Positions 19,610 to 26,635 of a stretch of DNA of 26,635 nucleotides are shown here, piece after piece. Location: contig DBCQ01000005.1 in the NCBI GenBank assembly GCA_002293155.1, positions 22,086-48,720 on the forward strand, written 5' to 3'. Each line of letters begins with the position of its first letter. Positions within the stretch are counted from its first letter, which is position 1. This stretch comes from Burkholderiales bacterium UBA954. Lineage in GTDB: Bacteria; Pseudomonadota; Gammaproteobacteria; Burkholderiales; Burkholderiaceae_A. A program made the translations under genes and the position numbers. The notes beneath the pieces were generated by a model, which saw nothing but the letters and a program-made list of their open reading frames with translations, did no database searches and was not told where the DNA came from.

Positions 19610-22225
19610 ATGAACGTATCCGAGATCCGAGAAAAATTTCTGCGCTATTTTGAGTCGAAGGGGCACACCATCGTGGCCTCAAGCCCTCTGGTGCCGGCCA
19701 ATGACCCCACTTTGCTCTTTACGAATAGCGGTATGGTGCAGTTTAAGGATGTCTTTCTCGGCCGCGAGCAAAGGCCATACAAGCGCGCCACCTCGTCGCA
19801 GCGCAGTGTTCGCGCAGGCGGAAAACACAACGATTTAGAGAATGTTGGCTATACCGCACGGCACCATACATTCTTTGAGATGTTGGGTAACTTCTCATTT
19901 GGTGATTATTTCAAGCGTGATGCGATCCACTATGCCTGGGAGCTGCTCACCAAGGTCTATCAGCTTCCTGCTGAGCGCTTATGGGTCACGGTCTATCAAG
20001 ATGATGATGAGGCCTTTGAGATCTGGGCCAATGAGGTTGGAGTTCCCGTCGATCGAATCATTCGTATTGGCGATAACAAGGGCGCACGCTATGCCAGCGA
20101 CAATTTCTGGCAGATGGCGGATACCGGCCCCTGTGGCCCGTGCAGTGAGATTTTCTACGATCACGGCCCCGAGGTCTGGGGTGGCCCTCCGGGAAGCCCT
20201 GAGCAAGATGGGGATCGCTATATCGAAGTCTGGAATCTGGTCTTCATGCAGTTTGAGCGTGATGAATCGGGCACGCTCACCCCTTTACCAAAGCCCTGCG
20301 TGGATACGGGCATGGGCCTTGAGCGAATTGCTGCAGTGTTGCAGCACGTCCATAGTAACTACGAGATTGATCTCTTTCAGAATCTAATCAAAGGCGTTGC
20401 CCGAGAAACCGGCTGCAAAGAGCTCACCAACCCATCTCTGCGTGTAATTGCTGACCATATTCGCGCCTGCAGTTTCTTGGTGGTGGATGGCGTTATCCCA
20501 GGCAATGAAGGCCGGGGCTATGTCTTGCGTCGTATCGTGCGCAGGGCGCTACGCCATGGGAACAAGTTAGGCCAGACACAGCCATTTTTCTATAAGTGTG
20601 TCGCAGACTTAGTAAAACAAATGGGCGAGGCCTACCCAGAGCTTGTTCGCGAATCAGCGCGGGTCGCTGCAACCTTAAAGCAAGAAGAGGAGCGGTTTGG
20701 CGAGACTCTCGAAAAAGGAATGGGTATTCTGAATGCTGCACTTGCCGTGCTGGCAAAAGGGAGCAAGCTCGATGGCCAGACGGCCTTTACGCTCTATGAC
20801 ACTTTCGGTTTTCCATTGGATCTCACCGCTGATGTCTGCCGTGAGCGTGGCGTCGAGATTGATGAGGCGGGCTTTGAAGTCGCAATGACTCGGCAGCGCG
20901 AGCAGGCCCGTGCAGCAGGAAAATTCAAAGCGGTCGAAACACTCGAGTATTCTGGTGAGCCCACAACCTTCGTCGGTTACGAGACGCTATCGCAGTCCGC
21001 CAAGATCACTGCTCTTTATCGTGACGGCCTCGCGGTGCAGTCTGTTCAGACCGGTGATCACGCCGTCGTGGTGTTGAGTAAAACTCCCTTTTATGCCGAG
21101 TCGGGTGGCCAGGTCGGAGATGCGGGAGGCCTGAGTACCTCGCATGCAACTTTTGTCGTTGAAGATACGCAGAAAATCTCTGCCGATGTCTTTGGCCATC
21201 ATGGTGTGGTGCTGTCAGGTGAATTAAAGGTGGGTGAAGAGATCAAGGCCTCTGTGGATCTTGTCCGCCGTGCCCACACGGTGCGTAACCACTCAGCAAC
21301 GCATCTGCTGCACAAAGCGCTGCGCGAGGTCTTGGGTACCCATGTGCAACAAAAGGGATCATTGGTTGATGCCGAGAAGACGCGGTTTGATTTCTCACAT
21401 AATCAGGCTGTGAGCGATGATGAGATTCGCCGTATTGAAGAAATCGTGAATGCGGAAATTCTGAGTAATCAGGCGACTCGTGCACAAGTGATGGCCTTTG
21501 ATGATGCGATTGCCCATGGTGCGATGGCGCTCTTTGGCGAGAAATACGGTGAGCAAGTCCGGGTCTTGGATATCGGATCCTCTTGTGAGCTCTGCGGCGG
21601 CACCCATGTCAGTCGCACAGGCGATATTGGCCTTTTTAAGATCACCTCCGAATCTGGGGTCGCTGCGGGCATCCGACGCATTGAGGCCGTGACCGGCGAG
21701 AATGCCCTTTCCCTCTTGCAATCTCTCGAAGAGCGCATGGCTCAGGCCGCGACCTTAATTAAGGCGCCGCCCACTGAGTTGCCTGCACGACTCGCGCAGA
21801 TTATGGATAACGTACGCGCGATGGAAAAAGAGATTGCCCGTCTCAAGTCAAAGTTAGCCGCCTCTGCAGGAGATGACTTGGTGGGCCAGGCTATTGATGT
21901 GGGTGGTGTGAAGGTATTGGCCGTGCAGATTGATGGCGCTGATGTGGCCTCGATGCGCGAGACGCTCGATAAACTTAAAGGCGCTCTGAAGTCTGCTGCG
22001 ATCGTGTTGGCGGCAGTTGATTCGGGAAAGGTCACGCTGATCGCTGGGGTTACCGCCGATTTAATTCAGACTCTTAAAGCCGGCGAATTAGTCAATCATG
22101 TGGCCCTTCAGGTTGGGGGTAAGGGCGGTGGGCGACCCGACATGGCGCAGGCCGGAGGCACCGACCCCTCTAATCTTCCGAAGGCCTTGGCGAGCGTTAA
22201 GGCCTTTGTGGAGGCGAAGCGTTAA
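19610..22225 (+). CDS. alaS: Alanyl-tRNA synthetase
   Basis: AlaRS charges tRNA-Ala and edits Ser- and Gly-tRNA-Ala. The 871-residue protein is close to E. coli length (876). The class II catalytic core opens with [19 protein letters not shown] and contains [50 protein letters not shown] and the motif-3 region around [16 protein letters not shown] [11 protein letters not shown]. The editing domain holds zinc ligands in HSATH (561-565) and CGGTH (662-666). A C-terminal C-Ala domain with [13 protein letters not shown] follows a coiled-coil linker ([14 protein letters not shown]). The start is ATG 19610 with only a weak ribosome-binding site. tusA follows nine bases downstream. Confidence 0.97.
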   Translation: MNVSEIREKFLRYFESKGHTIVASSPLVPANDPTLLFTNSGMVQFKDVFLGREQRPYKRATSSQRSVRAGGKHNDLENVGYTARHHTFFEMLGNFSFGDYFKRDAIHYAWELLTKVYQLPAERLWVTVYQDDDEAFEIWANEVGVPVDRIIRIGDNKGARYASDNFWQMADTGPCGPCSEIFYDHGPEVWGGPPGSPEQDGDRYIEVWNLVFMQFERDESGTLTPLPKPCVDTGMGLERIAAVLQHVHSNYEIDLFQNLIKGVARETGCKELTNPSLRVIADHIRACSFLVVDGVIPGNEGRGYVLRRIVRRALRHGNKLGQTQPFFYKCVADLVKQMGEAYPELVRESARVAATLKQEEERFGETLEKGMGILNAALAVLAKGSKLDGQTAFTLYDTFGFPLDLTADVCRERGVEIDEAGFEVAMTRQREQARAAGKFKAVETLEYSGEPTTFVGYETLSQSAKITALYRDGLAVQSVQTGDHAVVVLSKTPFYAESGGQVGDAGGLSTSHATFVVEDTQKISADVFGHHGVVLSGELKVGEEIKASVDLVRRAHTVRNHSATHLLHKALREVLGTHVQQKGSLVDAEKTRFDFSHNQAVSDDEIRRIEEIVNAEILSNQATRAQVMAFDDAIAHGAMALFGEKYGEQVRVLDIGSSCELCGGTHVSRTGDIGLFKITSESGVAAGIRRIEAVTGENALSLLQSLEERMAQAATLIKAPPTELPARLAQIMDNVRAMEKEIARLKSKLAASAGDDLVGQAIDVGGVKVLAVQIDGADVASMRETLDKLKGALKSAAIVLAAVDSGKVTLIAGVTADLIQTLKAGELVNHVALQVGGKGGGRPDMAQAGGTDPSNLPKALASVKAFVEAKR

Positions 22226-22234
22226 TTCGGACTC

Positions 22235-22525
22235 ATGAACGACGGTGCCGCCAATCCTCTTGGCCCTCAGGGTGAACCGTCGGATGCTCGTGATTCGACC
22301 GTGAATCGCACGGTGGATACCCGTGGGCTTAACTGCCCGATGCCGATTCTGAAGGCTAAAAAGGCTCTTAATGATATGCAGGCTGCTGAGGTCTTAGAGG
22401 TCCTCGCGACTGATCCTGGTGCAGTTCGGGATTTTGAGTATTTCTGTAAACACACCGGCCACCGATTACTCGCGAGTACGGCCTGTGAGGGTGAATTCAT
22501 TTTTCGGATTCGCCGAAAAGATTGA
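22235..22525 (+). CDS. tusA: TusA-family sulfurtransferase
   Basis: TusA/SirA-like proteins carry a persulfide on a single cysteine and pass sulfur to acceptors, for example in tRNA 2-thiolation. The 96-residue protein has the family core VDTRGLNCPMPILKAKKAL with the CPxP motif at residues 34-37 and Cys34 as the sulfur carrier. The conserved TDPGAVRDFEYFCKHTGH block follows. It has about 25 extra polar residues at the N-terminus, without targeting character. The gene follows alaS by nine bases and is likely co-transcribed; the same order is, as I recall, common in betaproteobacteria. Which of the several TusA-like roles it plays cannot be told here. Confidence 0.88.
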   Translation: MNDGAANPLGPQGEPSDARDSTVNRTVDTRGLNCPMPILKAKKALNDMQAAEVLEVLATDPGAVRDFEYFCKHTGHRLLASTACEGEFIFRIRRKD

Positions 22526-22546
22526 TCGCCTTCAAGCAGGTCGATT
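22516..22546 (-). terminator. Weak hairpin downstream of valS
   Basis: On the - strand, arms at 22546-22539 and 22530-22524 pair over seven base pairs with one bulged base and an eight-base loop; a TTTT follows four bases later. It lies past the valS stop in the 56-base gap and in the end of tusA. Stability looks low, so termination here is only possible. No better hairpin was found for tusA on +. Confidence 0.25.
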
Positions 22547-22581
22547 TCACCCGCCTCATTTCCTATTTTTAGTGTTGCGGC

Positions 22582-25521
22582 TTAGAGGTTGGTGAGCTGG
22601 CCCTGCACCCGCGCAAGCGCTGTTTCAAAACCCGTGAGCCGCTCTTTTTCCTGCCCAACAACTGCGGCAGGCGCGCGGGCCACAAATCCTTCATTATCGA
22701 GTTTCGCGCGGGCCTTGGAGATCTCGGCTTGCAGTCTTGCGATCTCCTTGGATAAGCGTGCGCGCTCGGCTTCAATATCGATCTGAACAACCAGCATGAG
22801 TTGCAGATCGCCCACGGTCTGCACAGGCGAGCGTTTTGCCTCTTCACCTAGCGATCTTTCGAATGCGACCTCGCTGAGTTTTGCAAGTGATTTTAGGCTT
22901 GCGGCAATCTGCTGGCGCTCAAGACCTTCAAGACGAAGATCGAGTTGGGTATCACGGTTGAGTGACTGAATGTTCTCTGTGCTGATTCTCAGTGGCACCT
23001 TCTCAGCAGGCGAGAGATTCATCTCTGAGCGTAAGGCCCGAATCGCATTGACCATAGCCTTGAGTTGGGCAACCCGCGCCTCTGACAGGAGATCAATCTT
23101 TTTTGGTTCAGACTGCGGATAGCTCGCCGTCACGATGGAGTCAGACTCACCGGCCTCGAGCCGGGCAGAACGCTTCGCGGTCTTGGCTACGGTCTGCCAG
23201 AGCTCTTCGGTCACGAAGGGAATGATGGGATGGGCTAGACGCAGAATCGCCTCAAGCACACGCAGAAGCGTTCGGCGAGCTGCTTTCTGCGCATTGGGCC
23301 TGCCTGAGGCGATCTGGACTTTTGCTAACTCAAGATACCAATCGCAGAATTCATTCCAGACAAACTCATAGATTTCACGGGCCGCCAAATCGAAACGGTA
23401 GTCGTTGAGGTGCTGGTCAACTGCGGCCTCGGTGCGCTGTAACTGCGAGGTGATCCAGCGGTCGACAAAGGTGAAGTTTAAAACCCCGTCGGGGCCACAG
23501 TCGCCGGCACAGACGTCTAGACCATTGTCTTGGCCTTCGCAATTCATCAGCACAAAGCGGCTTGCATTCCAGAGCTTATTGCAGAAGTTTCGGTAGCCCT
23601 CACAACGACTGAGATCGAAGTTGATATTTCGGCCCGGCGTGGCCAGGCTTGCAAAAGTAAAACGCAGGGCATCGGTACCGAAGGCTGAAATACCGTTCGG
23701 GTATTCCGCCCGGGTCTTCTTCTCGATTTGTGCGGCCTGCTTCGGATTCATTAAGCCGGCTGTGCGCTTGGCAACCAGTGCGCTGAGATTGATGCCATCA
23801 ATGAGATCAATCGGGTCGAGCGTATTACCTTTTGATTTGCTCATCTTCTGACCCTCTGCATCTCGAACGAGGGCGTGGACATAGACATGATGAAAGGGCA
23901 CCTTGCCCGTGAAGTGGCAGGTCATCATGATCATCCGTGCAACCCAGAAAAAGATAATGTCAAAGCCGGTGACGAGCACACTTGAGGGAAGAAACTGAGC
24001 AAGCTCTGGCTGGATATTGGGAATTTTCTTGTCGAGATCCCAGACTTGTTTGGGGTCTACGAGGGTTGAAAATGGGACTAAGGCCGATGAGAACCAGGTA
24101 TCCAAGACATCTGGATCGCGAACGATCGGCCCGCTCCAGCCCGCTTTAGCGGCTTGTGCTGAAGCATCGGATTCATTGCGTGCAACAAAGACCACACCAT
24201 CATGAATGGGTTGGCCCTCTGCGTCGGCCTTGTACCAGGCAGGGATCTGATGGCCCCACCAGAGCTGGCGAGAAATACACCAATCCTGAATGTTGTCTAA
24301 CCAATGGCGGTAGGTCGAAGTCCAGTTCTCTGGCACGAAGCAGACATCGCCGCTGTCAACGACCTCAAGCGCGCGGCCTGCGATGCTCTTGCCTGGGGTG
24401 AAGGTGCCGGCAGGCGCGGGCTTACGCATTGCGACAAACCATTGATCCGTCAGCATCGGTTCGATCACGGCGTTGGTGCGATCGCCTCTGGGCACCATCA
24501 GCGTGTGTTTTTTAGTTTCAACTAAAAGGCCCTGGGATTGCAGATCAGCCAGGATCTTCTTGCGGGCCTCGAATCGATCAAGCCCTTGATAGGCTGCAGG
24601 TGCATTCTCGTTGATGCGGGCATCGAGCGTGAGAATATTAATTTTCTCTAGGCCGTGACGTTCGCCCATGGCGTAATCATTAAAGTCGTGGGCGGGCGTG
24701 ATCTTGACACATCCGGTTCCGAATGCCGCGTCAACATAGTCATCAGCAATGACGGGAATCTCCCGGCCAACCAGCGGTAGCAACAGGGTTTTGCCAATGA
24801 GATGGCGATAACGTTCATCATCGGGGTTCACCGCCACAGCGACATCGCCCAACATGGTTTCGGGTCGCGTGGTTGCAACGACTAAACCCTGACTTCCGTT
24901 GGCCATGGGGTAGTGGATCGACCAGAGTGCGCCCTCTTCTTCTTCGCTGACGACCTCGAGGTCTGAGACGGCTGTTAGCAGCTTTGGGTCCCAGTTAACA
25001 AGCCGCTTGCCGCGATAAATTAGGCCCTGCTGAAATAATGCAATGAAGACTTCTTTCACGACCTCAGAGCACTGCGGGTTCATTGTGAAGTATTCAAGAT
25101 CCCAGTCACAACTTGCGGCAAGCCGGCGCATCTGGCCGGTAATGGTCGAGCCCGATTGCTCCTTCCACTGCCAGACACGTTCGGTAAATTGTTCGCGGCC
25201 AAGGCTGTGCCGAGACAGGCCTTGCGCGTCGAGCTGGCGCTCCACCACGATCTGGGTGGCAATGCCTGCATGATCGGTACCCGGCAGCCACAAGGTGTTG
25301 TGACCCCGCATACGATTCCAGCGCGTTAGCGTATCCATCAAGGTCTGATTAAACGCGTGGCCCATATGCAGGGTGCCGGTGACATTTGGGGGCGGCAGCT
25401 GGATTGAGAAGGCCTTGGCCTTGGGGGCTTTGCCCGCTCGATAGAGGCCACGTTTTTCCCACTCCGGCCCCCAGCGGGACTCGATATCAGCGGGTTCGAA
25501 TGATTTGGCCAGTTCCGTCAT
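22582..25521 (-). CDS. valS: Valyl-tRNA synthetase
   Basis: ValRS is a class Ia synthetase that charges tRNA-Val and removes mischarged Thr. The HIGH-type motif HMGH is at residues 52-55 ([19 protein letters not shown]) and KMSKS at 559-563. The editing domain between them contains [16 protein letters not shown] and [15 protein letters not shown]. The anticodon-binding helical domain follows, with [12 protein letters not shown]-terminal coiled coil (about residues 905-979, [20 protein letters not shown]) binds the tRNA elbow. Length is 979 residues (951 in E. coli). The ATG overlaps the holC stop as ATGA (25518-25521), and pepA-holC-valS is the classic order. Confidence 0.97.
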   Translation of the reverse strand: MTELAKSFEPADIESRWGPEWEKRGLYRAGKAPKAKAFSIQLPPPNVTGTLHMGHAFNQTLMDTLTRWNRMRGHNTLWLPGTDHAGIATQIVVERQLDAQGLSRHSLGREQFTERVWQWKEQSGSTITGQMRRLAASCDWDLEYFTMNPQCSEVVKEVFIALFQQGLIYRGKRLVNWDPKLLTAVSDLEVVSEEEEGALWSIHYPMANGSQGLVVATTRPETMLGDVAVAVNPDDERYRHLIGKTLLLPLVGREIPVIADDYVDAAFGTGCVKITPAHDFNDYAMGERHGLEKINILTLDARINENAPAAYQGLDRFEARKKILADLQSQGLLVETKKHTLMVPRGDRTNAVIEPMLTDQWFVAMRKPAPAGTFTPGKSIAGRALEVVDSGDVCFVPENWTSTYRHWLDNIQDWCISRQLWWGHQIPAWYKADAEGQPIHDGVVFVARNESDASAQAAKAGWSGPIVRDPDVLDTWFSSALVPFSTLVDPKQVWDLDKKIPNIQPELAQFLPSSVLVTGFDIIFFWVARMIMMTCHFTGKVPFHHVYVHALVRDAEGQKMSKSKGNTLDPIDLIDGINLSALVAKRTAGLMNPKQAAQIEKKTRAEYPNGISAFGTDALRFTFASLATPGRNINFDLSRCEGYRNFCNKLWNASRFVLMNCEGQDNGLDVCAGDCGPDGVLNFTFVDRWITSQLQRTEAAVDQHLNDYRFDLAAREIYEFVWNEFCDWYLELAKVQIASGRPNAQKAARRTLLRVLEAILRLAHPIIPFVTEELWQTVAKTAKRSARLEAGESDSIVTASYPQSEPKKIDLLSEARVAQLKAMVNAIRALRSEMNLSPAEKVPLRISTENIQSLNRDTQLDLRLEGLERQQIAASLKSLAKLSEVAFERSLGEEAKRSPVQTVGDLQLMLVVQIDIEAERARLSKEIARLQAEISKARAKLDNEGFVARAPAAVVGQEKERLTGFETALARVQGQLTNL

Positions 25522-25961
25522 GATGTTTTTTTCGAGAGGTCGTAGTTGTTAATTGCATAGCCGCGGTCGCGATAGAAAGAAAAACGCTCGCGGGCATTTT
25601 TTCGATCGTCTTCCTCGGTGGATACAACTTCCAAGAGCCGAAGAAAGCGCGAGAAAAAGGCAGGTGGCTGATCATCAAGATTGAGCAGCAGGGTATGGCT
25701 CGTTAGCTTGTACTCATCGTGCATCAAGACGATGGGCGACTCGGTGGCCTCAGGCAATTCGATATGGGCATGAGGAATAAATTCCTCTGGCCACAGGCTC
25801 CACAGCAGATCATCGAACTCATCGAGTCGTGGCCGGTGGGAGCAGAAGACTGCGAGTGGTGTTTCAGGCTGCGCCTGGCCTGCATTTAGAATCTTTCTAG
25901 CGAGCCTGCAGGCGTATTCCAGTCGGTTTGGTGTATTGAAATGAAAATCAATTGAGGTCAT
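25518..25961 (-). CDS. holC: DNA polymerase III chi subunit
   Basis: Chi links the clamp loader to single-stranded DNA-binding protein. The 147-residue protein matches the family length and pattern: [22 protein letters not shown] at the start, [27 protein letters not shown] in the middle and the [20 protein letters not shown] ending, typical of betaproteobacterial chi. It lies 18 bases after pepA and overlaps valS by four bases. With holA, it makes two clamp-loader genes in the window, in separate transcription units. Confidence 0.92.
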   Translation of the reverse strand: MTSIDFHFNTPNRLEYACRLARKILNAGQAQPETPLAVFCSHRPRLDEFDDLLWSLWPEEFIPHAHIELPEATESPIVLMHDEYKLTSHTLLLNLDDQPPAFFSRFLRLLEVVSTEEDDRKNARERFSFYRDRGYAINNYDLSKKTS

Positions 25962-25979
25962 GGCCGCGGAGCATGTGGA

Positions 25980-26635
<656 letters not shown>

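Noticed and set aside
19842..20387. Open frame of 181 codons inside alaS in another frame
   Set aside because: The composition is that of a frame-shifted alaS; the alaS catalytic motifs are in the main frame.
22501..22519. Seven-base-pair hairpin TTTTCGG/CCGAAAA at the end of tusA
   Set aside because: T-rich and A-rich flanks are on the wrong sides for an intrinsic terminator on either strand, and the bases lie within tusA codons.

Overview
The window reads as a dense chromosomal housekeeping segment from a betaproteobacterium, most likely of the order Burkholderiales. The reasons are protein style and gene order: a BPSS1780-type membrane protein beside an APH-fold homoserine kinase and uvrD, proA directly after leuS-lptE-holA, murJ back to back with rpsT, tusA after alaS, and a TctA/TctB carrier pair. 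Base composition looks moderate, in the mid-50s percent G+C by eye. I find 23 protein genes, two of them cut by the window ends. Almost everything is coding: the longest gap is about 107 bases, so no stretch over 300 bases lacks a gene. I see no tRNA, rRNA, CRISPR array, insertion sequence, prophage or toxin-antitoxin pair.

Left part (1-6295): the 3' end of hldD (LPS heptose epimerase) overlaps ubiA (ubiquinone prenyltransferase), both on +. Facing them on - are murJ (lipid II flippase) and proC (last step of proline synthesis), coupled by an ATGA overlap. rpsT (ribosomal protein S20) is divergent from murJ across 54 bases that hold a good sigma70-like promoter, and it converges on yggS.

Middle (4296-12513, - strand): a probable seven-gene transcription unit, leuS, lptE, holA, proA, hemJ, an RlmL-like methyltransferase and yggS. 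It mixes tRNA charging, outer-membrane LPS assembly, replication, proline and heme synthesis, rRNA modification and PLP homeostasis. uvrD is divergent from leuS over 73 bases.

Right-centre (14887-19502, - strand): tctB, tctA, a beta-hydroxyacid dehydrogenase-like gene, thrB and a BPSS1780-type membrane protein form a tight operon with TAATG and ATGA junctions. No tctC solute-binding gene is present. alaS and tusA run divergently on +.

Right end (22582-26635, - strand): pepA (partial), holC and valS, the classic proteobacterial cluster.

I found no convincing undescribed system. The points most worth a second look are: the tctBA-dehydrogenase-thrB operon without tctC; the divergent alaS/tctB control region with direct and inverted repeats; the compact leuS/uvrD divergent region; the low-complexity N-terminal extension of LeuS and its KMAKS signature; and murJ-rpsT lying between proC and yggS.
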